A DNA stretch of 64,000 bases from Iodobacter sp. BJB302 (lineage in GTDB: Bacteria > Pseudomonadota > Gammaproteobacteria > Burkholderiales > Chitinibacteraceae): contig NZ_PDZG01000021.1 of assembly GCF_002735645.1 (NCBI RefSeq), positions 1 through 64,000 on the forward strand, in the 5' to 3' direction. The notes beneath the pieces were generated by a model. That model saw only the letters and a list, made by a program, of their open reading frames with translations, searched no databases and was not told the DNA's origin. Below are positions 28,001 to 36,930 of the stretch, in pieces (position 1 is the first letter of the stretch; the number at the start of each line of letters is the position of its first letter). A program made the position numbers and the translations under genes.

Positions 28001-29593
28001 AATATCTTCCCGGCTGATTCGGGCTGACCAGCTGGCGTAATCAAGATAAAACGATACGGGGTCCAAACCATAAAGGGCATACATGGCATCATCCCAGCTG
28101 ATCTTATTTTTATCTAAATGCCATTCCCATGTCGCTAATTTTGCAGATTCAATAGCCAGTCTTAGCTTCTCTTTGATTAATTTCCCCTCCTCTGAAACGG
28201 AGGTGGCATTGAGCAGACACATTATTTTTTGATGATTACAAAAGTAAAAAGCATTGAATTCAACACCAAAATCAAGTCCATTCAGATCAAGCCCTTTCAG
28301 AACAAGGGCAGGATTTGTTACGCCAGGCGATTGATTTTTTTCCGCACTCAAAATATAGGATTCAAAATCATCATAATTAAAATCAAAAAACAACCTGAAC
28401 ACAGGCTGACCACACACATCCGCAGCCACCTGCTTAAAAAGTGCAAGTGCATAGTGATTGATGCTGAGCACCATGCCCTGTCTGTCCAAAATAAAAGCGG
28501 CCCCGGGCATGGCATTCAACATAAGCTCTATTTCTTTATCCTGAATTTTCGTTTTATTTTCTTTATCAATTTTATTTTTATTAACGATTTTTTTATTTAA
28601 AAACATAAAATAAACGGCTGCACACAGCAAGCTCATCAGCACACCCAAAGCCATGATCCATATATAATCATTTTTCAGATATAACTGATCAAAAGCCTGC
28701 TGACTGGACATTTTTAAAGTGAGCTGTTTTCCTCCATAAGCAAACACTACTTTGCGATGATATAAAGAAATGGCATTATCCGGAGAAGTCAGATCACTCT
28801 GATATAAATTAACAGGCGCAGTTTTATTGTCTGAAATGCTTAACTCACATTTAAATAAATTCGCGTATTCACAATCAATATTCCCCATCATTTTTTTTAC
28901 GCTAACCGGAATATAAACATAGCCCTGAAGCAAACCATGTCTGTCAAATGGTTTGTTGCTTTTTTTATCCATAAAATACCATGGGGAGAAAATTAAAAAA
29001 TCAGCCTTGTGTAATTCTGATAAACGCTTTGAAACAATTAGCAACACTTGGTCTTTACCTGCGACTGATTTCAAATCATTAACCAAATCTGTATATACAG
29101 AGAAGTCATAGCCGCGAATTTCTTCTTTAAAAAGGCCAGGCTCCAGTGCTTCAACAATATAAGCATCTGTATTTGTGCCGGAGATATCAGCCATTTTTAA
29201 AGGAATGCTTGCAAATTCATTGGCCCATTTTGCCTGGTAATTGGCCCGGTCTTTATCAGCCACCCATCTGAGCAGGCCAACAGACAAAGCACCTGCTTGT
29301 GTAGCGGGCAAATCTAACAGCTGTACAGCATATAAAAAACCGGGTTGTGCGCCCCCTTTTCCGGTAAATGCGCCTGCGCGCTGCAAGCCCTCACCAAATG
29401 CATTCATGTGATTTTGTACAGCAGAAACATAGCGGGCGCTCATTTGCAAAAACGCAGCTTCTGCCCGCTCCGCATCCAGACTATAGGAAAAAAAAGCCAA
29501 GATAACGCTGATAAGCATTCCGGCCAGCACGAGTAATACAGGCCCTAGCATTGTAGTTTTATTCCAATTTAGCCGATGCAAAAATGACTTCAT
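25076..29593 (-). CDS. Giant hybrid sensor kinase: CHASE - 4 PAS - HK - 2 REC - Hpt
   Basis: Inner-membrane phosphorelay protein of 1505 residues. A first helix (about 15-37), periplasmic CHASE-type sensor (about 50-300) and second helix (about 312-332). Four PAS domains follow, around 355, 485, 610 and 735 (the last three start with ATWEWH, GIWDWD and GIWDWN). HisKA has phospho-His in NMSHEIRTPLNAV, then HATPase with GGTGLGLSIC. The first receiver looks degenerate (VFEP instead of an acidic pair). The second is canonical (VAEDN, VFMDCQMPEMDG). A C-terminal Hpt domain has the phospho-His in CAHKLKGAAAQLG. No cognate regulator is adjacent. Signal unknown. Confidence 0.92.
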   Translation of the reverse strand: MKSFLHRLNWNKTTMLGPVLLVLAGMLISVILAFFSYSLDAERAEAAFLQMSARYVSAVQNHMNAFGEGLQRAGAFTGKGGAQPGFLYAVQLLDLPATQAGALSVGLLRWVADKDRANYQAKWANEFASIPLKMADISGTNTDAYIVEALEPGLFKEEIRGYDFSVYTDLVNDLKSVAGKDQVLLIVSKRLSELHKADFLIFSPWYFMDKKSNKPFDRHGLLQGYVYIPVSVKKMMGNIDCEYANLFKCELSISDNKTAPVNLYQSDLTSPDNAISLYHRKVVFAYGGKQLTLKMSSQQAFDQLYLKNDYIWIMALGVLMSLLCAAVYFMFLNKKIVNKNKIDKENKTKIQDKEIELMLNAMPGAAFILDRQGMVLSINHYALALFKQVAADVCGQPVFRLFFDFNYDDFESYILSAEKNQSPGVTNPALVLKGLDLNGLDFGVEFNAFYFCNHQKIMCLLNATSVSEEGKLIKEKLRLAIESAKLATWEWHLDKNKISWDDAMYALYGLDPVSFYLDYASWSARISREDIIQFDGAMHAMLHGGESLSEILKIIFPDGSMRYISTHGKLILDDKGFPERVIGIDFDMSRVIEAEYALRESGERFSLAAQAAKEGIWDWDMQTGEVWFSSQWKENFGYADDELENNLATWDRLIEPEDRKRFLHLTHEFNHGAMDRFEVTLRFKHKSGHWVSVRSRAVHLKNESGEVVRMVGSHEDITEILKHEEALNESRKRMDLTIQCAGLGIWDWNISNNEVLFGGQWAEILGYDPAEMPAHLDSWSELTHPDDVLAARKLLQAHFSGELAICAAEFRVKNREGNWRWILSVGRVSSFSQDGKPLRMLGVNIDIHERKINEAALQAAILMAEAASRAKSDFLANMSHEIRTPLNAVLGFSSLVLESELSPQQRELVDSIHTAGHSLLSLLNDLLDFAKIEAGRLELECIEFNLRHIIEELFIFSAPRAYEKKLEIACLVSPDVPEHLMGDPARLRQVLVNIMSNAIKFTGEGNIIARVLCEVLDSQRVMIRIEIKDSGLGLSEQVKNELFSPFTQADNSTTRKFGGTGLGLSICKRLIDAMEGQIGVESQPGEGANFWIEVPFTVVSAEPLVPVYSQRRKVLVFEPFLAYAESLAITLARLGLHAHYYTDPEEGMAALNQDGTEFAFVMMDERFEAVDLSRRIHAHLHGVALPIIHLILSRAKEIHRKVNSLNFYLAKFTEEKQLRYCIEEALQCGECATVREDRLSVDELEGMALHILVAEDNLINQKVAMMMLQKLGCKVDVANNGLEALNQVQKGNYDLVFMDCQMPEMDGYTSVALIRALAGPKSRVPVIALTANAFKADEGRCYEAGMDDFIAKPVSAEQLIRVLSRFFFNQSQGQTVNALNGDHMTSPAGNEELDKEMASINHTFEDLKTMLGMDMTDELIKLFLPTLDECLANLGPVIESGDGDAVVSCAHKLKGAAAQLGAHTLADLCKKVEQTAREKALDNAWPYHAKIMSLGSAVGQRLRVR

Positions 29594-29987
29594 TACTCGC
29601 TGACTCTGTAAATGTTTGTTTTACAAACTGCACCCAAGATGAGAAATCAAGGAAAAAATCGGCCATTTCTGCCCAAGGCAGCTTAGCAGCGCACTGAATG
29701 CAGCAAAGCCAGCTGAGGAGCACAACAATTTATGACTTATCAATATAGAGAGCACCGGGGCGGCTTGCCAGATAAAGGCCAAAACTCATGACAAAAGCAT
29801 TGCGGTTCCCGTAATAAAAGCCCGAATCAGCGGGCCTGTTTATTTTCACTTCAGCAAACACCTTGATTTATGCGTGTTTACACGGGCTTTTCACTGCAAC
29901 ACCACAAATATCTATGTATTCACCTCGCAGTCGAAGCAAATATTGGGGATAATTCCCTATTCTCTTTATTCCTTGGTTTTCGCCACG
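29594..29987. other. Gap upstream of metG
   Basis: Divergent intergenic region between the hybrid kinase and metG, presumably holding both promoters. I see no gene. A short hairpin GCCCG/CGGGC lies at 29820-29835. In-frame codons upstream of metG (from 29874) are open but have no family similarity. No T-box or other riboswitch pattern is apparent. Confidence 0.5.
29820..29835 (-). terminator. Weak hairpin, terminator-like when read leftward
   Basis: GCCCG-AATCAG-CGGGC; on the minus strand the stem is followed by TTTTATT. No leftward gene directly upstream is known to need it, so the function is doubtful. Confidence 0.3.
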
Positions 29988-32036
29988 ATGCCGCGCAAGA
30001 TTCTCGTTACCTCAGCCCTTCCCTACGCCAATGGTGCGATTCACCTTGGCCACCTTGTTGAATATATCCAAACTGATATCTGGGTGCGTTTTCAAAAGCA
30101 GCGGGGCAATCAATGTCATTACGTCTGTGCGGATGACACCCACGGCACGCCGATTATGCTGCGCGCTGAAAAAGAAGGCCTGACACCAGAAGCACTGATC
30201 GCACGCGTACACGGTGAGCACACCCGTGATTTCGCAGGTTTCCATGTAAATTTTGATAATTTTTACTCGACCAATTCGCCAGAAAATCGCGAGCTGGCTT
30301 ACCGTATTTACGGCAAATTAAAAGAAGATGGCAAGATTGCCAGCCGCACTATTAATCAGCTTTACGATCCAGTTAAGAATATGTTTTTGCCTGATCGCTT
30401 CGTAAAAGGCGAATGCCCAAAGTGCGCGGCTAAAGACCAATACGGCGATAACTGCGAAGTTTGCGGCGCAACTTACAGCCCAACCGAACTCAAAAACCCG
30501 TACTCGGCCGTTTCGGGTGCCACGCCAGAACTGCGCGAATCAGAACACTATTTCTTTAAGCTGGGCGAGTGCGAAGACTTCCTTAAAGAATGGACCACAA
30601 CGCCAGGCAAGCTGCAAAAAGAAGCCTCCAACAAGATGCAGGAATGGTTTGAAGCCGGTCTTTCCGACTGGGATATCAGCCGCGATGCGCCTTACTTTGG
30701 TTTTGAGATTCCGGATGCGCCGGGCAAGTATTTCTATGTGTGGCTGGACGCGCCGGTAGGCTATATGGCAAGCCATAAAAACCTGTGCGATCAGCTTGGC
30801 TTAGATTTTGACAGCTATTGGAATAAAGATTCTGATGCCGAGCTGTATCACTTTATTGGTAAAGATATTCTGTATTTTCACGCGCTATTTTGGCCTGCGA
30901 TGCTGGAATACGCAGGCTACCGCACGCCAACTGCCATCCACGCCCACGGCTTTTTAACCGTAGACGGCGCAAAAATGAGCAAATCGCGCGGCACCTTTAT
31001 TACCGCCGAATCCTACCTCAAGCATCTGAACCCAGAATGGCTGCGTTATTACTTCGCGGCTAAATTGGGCAGCGGCGTGGATGATCTGGATTTAAATCTG
31101 GAAGACTTCAGCGCCCGGGTTAATTCTGATCTGATCGGCAAGTACGTTAATATCGCCAGCCGTGCAGCAGGCTTTATCAGCAAGCGTTTTGAAGGCCGTC
31201 TGCACGATGGCATTTTCACCGCCAGCGATTACCCGCTGATGGATCGCATCGTTGCACTGCAAGGCCAGTTACAAGGCGCGGGTGAAAAACTGGCGGCACT
31301 GTATGAAGCGCGTGAGTATGGCCGGGCCATTCGCGAAATCATGACGCTGACCGATGAAGTAAATCAGTACGTCGATAGCGTAAAACCTTGGGCGATGGCC
31401 AAAGACCCTGAGCAGAGCCTGCATCTGCATGTGGTTTGCAGCTTTTTGATCAACGCTTTCCGTATTCTGACTATTTACCTCAAGCCGGTACTGCCTAAGC
31501 TGGCGGCAGATGTAGAGCAATTTTTGAATGTGGCCCCGTTTACCTGGAGCGATGCACAGGTCTTGCTGCTCGATCACACCATCGAAACTTACCAGCACTT
31601 AATGACCCGCATCGATCCAAAAGACATTGCCGCCATGGTTGAAGAAAACAAACAAAACCTAGAAGCCACCGCCCCTGTCGCCAAGCCGGATTATGAAATT
31701 CCGCCGATTGCGGAAACCATCAGCATCGATGACTTTATGAAAATCGATCTGCGCGTGGCCATGATTACCGAAGCCAAAGCGGTAGAAGGCGCGGATAAGC
31801 TGGTGTCTTTAACGCTGGATATCGGTAGCGAAACCCGCCATGTGTTTGCAGGCATTAAGGCTGCGTATAAGCCTGAAGACCTGCAAGGCCGCATGACCGT
31901 GATGGTGGCGAATCTTGCCCCGCGCAAAATGAAATTTGGCGTATCAGAAGGCATGGTACTGGCGGCTGGTGGTGACGGTGGCTTGTATATCCTTAGCCCG
32001 GACACCGGTGCCAAGCCTGGTATGCGCGTAAAATAA
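29988..32036 (+). CDS. metG: Methionyl-tRNA synthetase
   Basis: Class I synthetase of 682 residues (E. coli 677) that charges tRNA-Met. The HIGH box reads HLGH ([10 protein letters not shown]) and the KMSKS loop is intact. A zinc knuckle CPKC...CEVC is present (about 145-160). The C-terminal EMAP/Trbp111 tRNA-binding dimer domain starts near residue 580 ([11 protein letters not shown]). I start at ATG 29988 ([16 protein letters not shown]) because this matches the family N-terminus; the open frame upstream adds 38 unrelated residues. Confidence 0.97.
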   Translation: MPRKILVTSALPYANGAIHLGHLVEYIQTDIWVRFQKQRGNQCHYVCADDTHGTPIMLRAEKEGLTPEALIARVHGEHTRDFAGFHVNFDNFYSTNSPENRELAYRIYGKLKEDGKIASRTINQLYDPVKNMFLPDRFVKGECPKCAAKDQYGDNCEVCGATYSPTELKNPYSAVSGATPELRESEHYFFKLGECEDFLKEWTTTPGKLQKEASNKMQEWFEAGLSDWDISRDAPYFGFEIPDAPGKYFYVWLDAPVGYMASHKNLCDQLGLDFDSYWNKDSDAELYHFIGKDILYFHALFWPAMLEYAGYRTPTAIHAHGFLTVDGAKMSKSRGTFITAESYLKHLNPEWLRYYFAAKLGSGVDDLDLNLEDFSARVNSDLIGKYVNIASRAAGFISKRFEGRLHDGIFTASDYPLMDRIVALQGQLQGAGEKLAALYEAREYGRAIREIMTLTDEVNQYVDSVKPWAMAKDPEQSLHLHVVCSFLINAFRILTIYLKPVLPKLAADVEQFLNVAPFTWSDAQVLLLDHTIETYQHLMTRIDPKDIAAMVEENKQNLEATAPVAKPDYEIPPIAETISIDDFMKIDLRVAMITEAKAVEGADKLVSLTLDIGSETRHVFAGIKAAYKPEDLQGRMTVMVANLAPRKMKFGVSEGMVLAAGGDGGLYILSPDTGAKPGMRVK

Positions 32037-32043
32037 AACGAGC

Positions 32044-32069
32044 AACCGCCATTCGTGGCGGTTTTTTTT
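32044..32069 (+). terminator. Terminator of metG
   Basis: AACCGCCA / TGGCGGTT stem with TTCG tetraloop and a T-run ending at 32069, starting seven bases after the metG stop. Confidence 0.95.
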
Positions 32070-32165
32070 GCTGACTTTTTGTAAAGAATCAGGCCTAAAT
32101 ACCTTGCCCCCCCTGGGTGATCAACAGCATGACATGCACCTGACCTTACTTTTTAAAAGAGCCCT

Positions 32166-33638
32166 ATGCTAAAACGCCTCCTCTCCATCAGCCTATTACT
32201 AAGCAGCCAAGCTTACGCCGAATCCAGTGATGCACTCATTCAAAAACCTGCGGCATTTAAGCTAGGGTTTGAAACCATTACCCTACCCAATGATGAAAGC
32301 ATGGGCATGGTGGGTGGCAGCTATTTAATCGAGACACTGCCCGGCCTCTATCTGGGCCCTGCGGCCTATGGTGCGATCACGGGCGAGCGTGGTGGTTTCT
32401 TTACCGGTGGCGCTGAAATCACTTACCGCCTTCCTGTGAGCAAAGAAATCAGCGTGGATACCGGCTTTTACCTGGGCGGTGGCGGTGGCGGCGCGGCAGG
32501 TGTGGGCGGCGGGCTGATGCTGCGCCCGCATATCGATTTGCTCTGGGATTTTGGCGGCATTCGCGCTGGGCTTTCCGCATCAGAAGTACGTTTTCCAAGC
32601 GGCAACTTCAGCAGCCGCCAGCTGGGGGTAATGATTTCTGTAGACGATACATTCAGCTACAGCGATGCCAGCCGCATCGGTCAATACCTCACGGCCACCC
32701 GCCGTGGTGGCGTAGGTTTTGATCGCATCGCCATTGTTGCCGCGCAATCTAGGCCACAGGGCAGCAGTGTCAAAACGACCACTAGCGCAGCTGCGCCGGA
32801 TAGCACCTCTTACGCGGGCTTTTTAATGACGCAATCCTTGAATAATGGCTGGCTGTGGGGTGTGGAAGCCGCAGGTGCAGTGAAAGGATCATCTGACGGC
32901 TACGCCGAAGTATTGGGCACTTTCGGCTGGGAATACGCGTTTAACTCTGCCCTGCGTGCAGGCACGCGCGTATCGCTTGGCATGGGCGGTGGCGGAGCAG
33001 TGGATACAGGTGGCGGCGCTTTGGGAAAAGCAGCTGTCTTTGGCACTTATCAAATCAGCCGTGATCTGGATTTAACATTAGAAACCGGCTTATCCAAAGC
33101 CTTTGATGGCAGTTTTAATGCCCGCTATGCCAGCCTGCAACTTGGCATGGCACTGGACCACCCCCATGCAAGCAGCGACATTCTGAACCGGATTGAAGGC
33201 TGGGAATGGGATGCCAGCATGCAGCACTACACCAGTGCCGCACGCCGCGATGGCAGCAAGCGCAGCATGCAAAATATTGGCTTTAAATTAAACCGTAAAA
33301 TTGATGATGGTTTTTATCTCAGCGGCCAGGCGCACAGCGCATTAGGTGGCGGAGCCGGTGGCTACTCAGTTGGCTTGATTGGCGCAGGCTGGGAAAGCCA
33401 GGAAATCATCGGCAAATTACGCCTGAGTGCAGAAATGCTGGTCGGCGCAGCCGGTGGGGGAGGTGTTGATTCAGATGGCGGCGCCATCATGCAGCCCATG
33501 GCTTATGCCAGCTACCCCATCAGCAATAACTGGCAACTAAAAGCCGGTGCAGGTGTGGTTAAATCACTCAAAGGCGATCTAAACAGCCCCGTGCTTGATT
33601 TATCAATCGGCTACCGTTTTGGGGTACCACGGCGCTAA
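32166..33638 (+). CDS. Exported Gly-rich protein with three internal repeats, probable outer-membrane barrel
   Basis: Unrecognised protein of 490 residues with a signal peptide (to about residue 18, SQAYA). The mature part has alternating beta-strand patterns and ends in GYRFGVPRR, with an aromatic close to the C-terminus as in barrels. Three copies of a glycine-rich turn occur: GGGGGGAAGVGGGLMLRPH (about 101-119), GMGGGGAVDTGGGALGKA (about 275-292) and GAAGGGGVDSDGGAIMQP (about 420-437). Each is followed about 30 residues later by a strand such as LGVMISVD, LQLGMALD or LDLSIGYR. This implies triplication of a roughly 150-residue unit. Role unknown. It is preceded by a GC-poor leader and followed by a hairpin repeat. 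Confidence 0.75.
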   Translation: MLKRLLSISLLLSSQAYAESSDALIQKPAAFKLGFETITLPNDESMGMVGGSYLIETLPGLYLGPAAYGAITGERGGFFTGGAEITYRLPVSKEISVDTGFYLGGGGGGAAGVGGGLMLRPHIDLLWDFGGIRAGLSASEVRFPSGNFSSRQLGVMISVDDTFSYSDASRIGQYLTATRRGGVGFDRIAIVAAQSRPQGSSVKTTTSAAAPDSTSYAGFLMTQSLNNGWLWGVEAAGAVKGSSDGYAEVLGTFGWEYAFNSALRAGTRVSLGMGGGGAVDTGGGALGKAAVFGTYQISRDLDLTLETGLSKAFDGSFNARYASLQLGMALDHPHASSDILNRIEGWEWDASMQHYTSAARRDGSKRSMQNIGFKLNRKIDDGFYLSGQAHSALGGGAGGYSVGLIGAGWESQEIIGKLRLSAEMLVGAAGGGGVDSDGGAIMQPMAYASYPISNNWQLKAGAGVVKSLKGDLNSPVLDLSIGYRFGVPRR

Positions 33639-33665
33639 TAAGCTGCAACTGATGTGTGCAACGAC

Positions 33666-33787
33666 AAACCCAAATCTTGAACCACGGAGTTCACAGAGGA
33701 CACGGAGTTTCACAGAGAAAACCTATTTGTGTTTTTCTCCGTGCCCCTCTGTGTTCTCCTTTCCTCCGTGGTTCAAGACCTGGGTTT
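33666..33787. repeat. ACGGAG hairpin repeat, copy between barrel gene and cupin gene
   Basis: Full 122-base copy: AAACCCAAATCTTGAACCACGG at the left, CCGTGGTTCAAGACCTGGGTTT at the right, with ACGGAG/ACAGAG units and complementary CTCCGTG/CTCTGTG between. It separates convergent genes, unlike the gcv and hut copies. Confidence 0.92.
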
Positions 33788-33789
33788 TG

Positions 33790-34263
33790 TTAAGCAATAT
33801 TAAAACAAGCCACCATCCTGGCTAAATATGCCTCACAGCCCAGCTCGCCCTCGCTCGGTGCCCAGCTGGCTTTTTCGCTATCCTTCAGTGGCACATAAGG
33901 GCCGGCCTTACTTTCAAAAAAGACTGAGCCACTTTCCAGCGCCACCATGCTGTGAAACGCGCCTGCAGGAATATTAATCCCCAGATTACCATCGGCAGCA
34001 AGCACCACCTGCTCGGTGATCTCGCCTGCTTCATCAAATATCAGCACGCCAAAACGCCCGCTCAGCGCAATCATGGTTTCGTCTTTCTCCAGATCAGAAT
34101 GGCGATGCGGCTGCACATAGGTGCCCGGCTCCAGCGCATTTAAAAGGCGGTGACAGGCCGATTCATTACTGGCATGAAAATTCAGATTTTTACGCAGCCT
34201 TGGGCTGGTTTTTGCAGCCGCAGATAAATCAGCCAGCGTGCCCTTATTAATTAAACTCACCAT
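33790..34263 (-). CDS. WbuC family cupin-fold metalloprotein
   Basis: Single-domain cupin of 157 residues. Cupin motif 1 is visible as VQPHRHSDLEKDETMIALSG (His, His and Glu metal ligands), motif 2 as IPAGAFHSMVALE. The N-terminal LRKNLNFHASNESACHRLLN is typical of WbuC proteins, which are often found in O-antigen clusters; here there are no such genes nearby. Reaction unknown. Confidence 0.85.
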   Translation of the reverse strand: MVSLINKGTLADLSAAAKTSPRLRKNLNFHASNESACHRLLNALEPGTYVQPHRHSDLEKDETMIALSGRFGVLIFDEAGEITEQVVLAADGNLGINIPAGAFHSMVALESGSVFFESKAGPYVPLKDSEKASWAPSEGELGCEAYLARMVACFNIA

Positions 34264-34317
34264 ATAATTTATTTATCTCAATTTAAAATTAATCAGGGCA
34301 CAGCAGTTGCCGCGCGA

Positions 34318-34755
34318 CTAAACGGCCTGCCACCCTGGCAGGGGGAATACTTTATCGTAAGCCCAGTTATATACAAAGGCATAAACCAGATAAAAAGTGG
34401 CAAAGCCCAAATCCATAATAAAGGCTTCCCAAATCCCGATATTCAGCCACCATGCTACCAGCGGCAGGCTGACAAATAATAAGCCGCCTTCAAAACCAAA
34501 GGCGTGCACAACGCGCTCCAGCGTATTTTTCTTTACGCGCTGTTTCCAGCGCGCAAGTAAATGATCAAAACCTAAGTTGTAAAGGTAATTCCAAGCCGCA
34601 GCAATCACCGACATCGTCACGGCCAGCACCCCCAGTTGCTGTACCGAAAAGCCAAACGCCCAATGCGCCAGCGGTACAAAGAGTAAAAAACCGATCACCT
34701 CAAAACCAATGGTCTGGCGGATACGGTCTGCCCGATTTCTCATTTGTACTTTCAT
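34318..34755 (-). CDS. PACE family multidrug efflux pump (AceI-like)
   Basis: Small inner-membrane proton-coupled exporter of 145 residues with four helices made of two bacterial transmembrane pair domains. Each half starts with the related motif: RIRQTIGFEVIGF and RVVHAFGFEGGLL, the Glu being the functional residue in AceI. Known substrates are chlorhexidine and, natively, short diamines. It is divergent from a LysR gene with a palindrome between them, the same layout as aceI/aceR. Confidence 0.92.
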   Translation of the reverse strand: MKVQMRNRADRIRQTIGFEVIGFLLFVPLAHWAFGFSVQQLGVLAVTMSVIAAAWNYLYNLGFDHLLARWKQRVKKNTLERVVHAFGFEGGLLFVSLPLVAWWLNIGIWEAFIMDLGFATFYLVYAFVYNWAYDKVFPLPGWQAV

Positions 34756-34798
34756 GCTGCTCTCTCATTTAAGGATAGCCACCATAGTAAACTGCTTC

Positions 34799-34828
34799 TA
34801 TGATGGTTGTTAGTTAGAAACCATCATA
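34799..34828. promoter_or_regulatory. LysR-type operator between PACE pump and regulator
   Basis: TATGATGGTT (34799-34808) and AACCATCATA (34819-34828) form a perfect 10-base inverted repeat around 10 bases. It sits 12 bases before the LysR start and 44 from the pump start, as expected for an autoregulated divergent LysR site. Confidence 0.72.
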
Positions 34829-34839
34829 AAAACAGATAG

Positions 34840-35739
34840 ATGAAATATTCATTAGATCAGCTCAGCGCATTTAAAGCAGCGGCCGAATGCGGATCTTTCT
34901 CTGCCGCTGCCCGCCGCCTGGGCAAGGCGCAATCTTTGATCAGCACAGCGATTGCCAATTTAGAGATTGATTTAGGCGTCAGCTTATTCAATCGCGAAGG
35001 CCGCTACCCACAGCTCAGCGCAGAAGGTATGCGGCTTTTGCCTGAAGCCATCGCGATTTTGCAGCGCTGCGATCAGCTGAGCGGCATCGCCCATGGGCTG
35101 ACTGCAGGGCAGGAGGCCAAGCTGCGCTTAGCCGTGGATGATTCTGCCCAAATGCCATGGCTTGGCGACTTGCTGCAACAGCTTGCGGCAAAATTCCCAC
35201 AACTGGAAATAGAGCTGTTATTCCCGATTATGGAAGACCTCTACAAACTGCTGCTCTCGGGCCGGGTTGATCTTGGCATCAGCTACGAGGCAGCCGAACA
35301 TCCCAAAGAGCTGGCTTTTCATGCTTTAAGAGAGTGTGAAATGCAATTTGTGGTATCCCGCCAACACCCTTTAGCCCTGGAAAAAACCCTTACTTTAGAA
35401 ATGCTGCAAGACCACAGGCAGCTGATGGTCACTGGCCGCCACAGTGGCGCGGAAAAAGAGCGCTTCAGATACTCACCCTCAGTCTGGTGGGTGGAGGGTG
35501 ACTGGGCTGTACTGGAGCTGGTACGCCGCGGCCTGGGCTGGGCCTGCCTGCCTAATCACTTTGCAGATCTGGCTTTAGAACAGGATATTGTGCAACTGCC
35601 AATCCGGCATTTTGAAAGCAGCCTGCAGCTGGGCGTACAACTGGTCTGGCACCCTGCTCACCCCCTGGGCCTGGCCGGGCAATGGCTGAAAGAAACTTTA
35701 ATTCACAATTCAAACCAAATAAGCGGCAAACCGGGGTGA
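34840..35739 (+). CDS. LysR family regulator, probable activator of the PACE gene
   Basis: Regulator of 299 residues. An N-terminal winged helix-turn-helix (ALDQ-like start, FKAAAECGSFSAAARRLGKA, SLISTAIANLE) is followed by an effector-binding domain from about 90. Divergent orientation and the shared palindrome argue that it controls the PACE exporter, as AceR does for AceI in Acinetobacter; the inducing compound is not known here. Confidence 0.9.
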   Translation: MKYSLDQLSAFKAAAECGSFSAAARRLGKAQSLISTAIANLEIDLGVSLFNREGRYPQLSAEGMRLLPEAIAILQRCDQLSGIAHGLTAGQEAKLRLAVDDSAQMPWLGDLLQQLAAKFPQLEIELLFPIMEDLYKLLLSGRVDLGISYEAAEHPKELAFHALRECEMQFVVSRQHPLALEKTLTLEMLQDHRQLMVTGRHSGAEKERFRYSPSVWWVEGDWAVLELVRRGLGWACLPNHFADLALEQDIVQLPIRHFESSLQLGVQLVWHPAHPLGLAGQWLKETLIHNSNQISGKPG

Positions 35740-35797
35740 AATAAACCCCTGTTCAAGTTGTGGATTAGCCAAATAATTCAAACAGCCAGACTCTCGG

Positions 35798-35803
35798 TAT
35801 AAT
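35798..35803 (+). promoter_or_regulatory. Perfect -10 element TATAAT
   Basis: TATAAT 32 bases before the next gene start; the matching -35 position has no good TTGACA, so the promoter is plausible but not strong. Confidence 0.45.
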
Positions 35804-35835
35804 CACCCCTTTGTCACCTTTCGTTCAGGCCAGCC

Positions 35836-36930
35836 ATGTACCTGCCAGATCCTCGCCTCTACGCCAGAGTTAACGCACAAAACCCAATTATCCGGCTTTT
35901 GATGTCGCTGCTGACGGAATCGTCCAGCGCCCTCGTCAGCCAAAAACGCGAAGAGCTCACACGCCTGCTCGCCGACACCCTGGCCATCAATGATCACGCC
36001 GGTTTAAACGCCGCCTTGACGCAAGCACCGTCTTTAGATGCCTATCTGGAGCTGTGGAGCCTGCTGCGCGCTGCGGTTGAAACTGCACCCAAAGATGCAG
36101 AGCAATACGCCATTCCTTTTGCCATCCCGGTTATTTTAGTAGCGGGCTTTAAAGGCACAACCGAGCTGGCAGGCCAGCTTAAAGATATAGACGCCGTGCT
36201 GGCCCTCTTAAAGCAGCACGAAGTCATCGCACCCGATGCTGATGTCTGGCTGTCTGCCAAGCTGGTACATGCTGAAACCCTGGCAGGAGTGAACCCATCA
36301 CAGCTCTGCCAGTGGCGCGATCAGTTGCAATACGCCTCAGGCGGCTTGCCGGTCGACTTAAACACCTCGCCGATGCCGCTGAAAGACGAAGCCGTTTTTC
36401 TGCGCTATCTGGTGGGCGTGGCCATGCAAAAGAAAGATGCAGCACCCGCAATCAAGCTGGGCGGCAATCTGGGCGCATGGGGCATGCAGCTGGCTAATTT
36501 AATTGGCGAGCAGCTTAAAACCAATGGCGTGACTTTATTCCCGATTCCCCGCACGCCAATGCCGTGGCTGACTGCCGGTGAAGCAGGCCGCGAAACCCAG
36601 CTGGAAACCCGCTTGCAACTGATGACCAGCAATGCGCTGCGCAGCATCCGCAGCAAAGGCCGCACGCCGGTGATCTGTATTGCCGCGCACGAAAACGCCG
36701 AAATCCGCATTACCTTTTCGACCGTCGAAGATGCTGAGCGCTGGGAAGGCTTTGTCTGGCCGCTGTCGGCCTGGGACCATGTGGAAAAAATCCACCAATA
36801 CGCAGTCGAATTATTCCGCGAGTGTATGGTGACGGATATTCGCATTATCGAAAACGTACAGCCTGATATGGATAGTGATCAGTTACCGTTTTTTGTGACA
36901 GCGCATATTAAGGCAGTTGTGCAGCATTAA
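35836..36930 (+). CDS. Conserved-looking hypothetical protein
   Basis: Cytoplasmic protein of 364 residues that I cannot assign. No signal peptide or membrane helix. The N-terminal half is helical with an Ala-rich pattern (about 20-130). A central region includes LGGNLGAWGMQLANLIGEQL. The C-terminal part alternates strands (TPVICIAAHENAEIRITF). Codon use is like its neighbours, suggesting a resident gene. It is monocistronic, with a TATAAT box upstream and a 400-base gap downstream. Confidence 0.8.
   Translation: MYLPDPRLYARVNAQNPIIRLLMSLLTESSSALVSQKREELTRLLADTLAINDHAGLNAALTQAPSLDAYLELWSLLRAAVETAPKDAEQYAIPFAIPVILVAGFKGTTELAGQLKDIDAVLALLKQHEVIAPDADVWLSAKLVHAETLAGVNPSQLCQWRDQLQYASGGLPVDLNTSPMPLKDEAVFLRYLVGVAMQKKDAAPAIKLGGNLGAWGMQLANLIGEQLKTNGVTLFPIPRTPMPWLTAGEAGRETQLETRLQLMTSNALRSIRSKGRTPVICIAAHENAEIRITFSTVEDAERWEGFVWPLSAWDHVEKIHQYAVELFRECMVTDIRIIENVQPDMDSDQLPFFVTAHIKAVVQH

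Noticed and set aside
29874-29987. N-terminal extension of metG
   Set aside because: The open frame is 38 codons without similarity; the family N-terminus begins exactly at ATG 29988.
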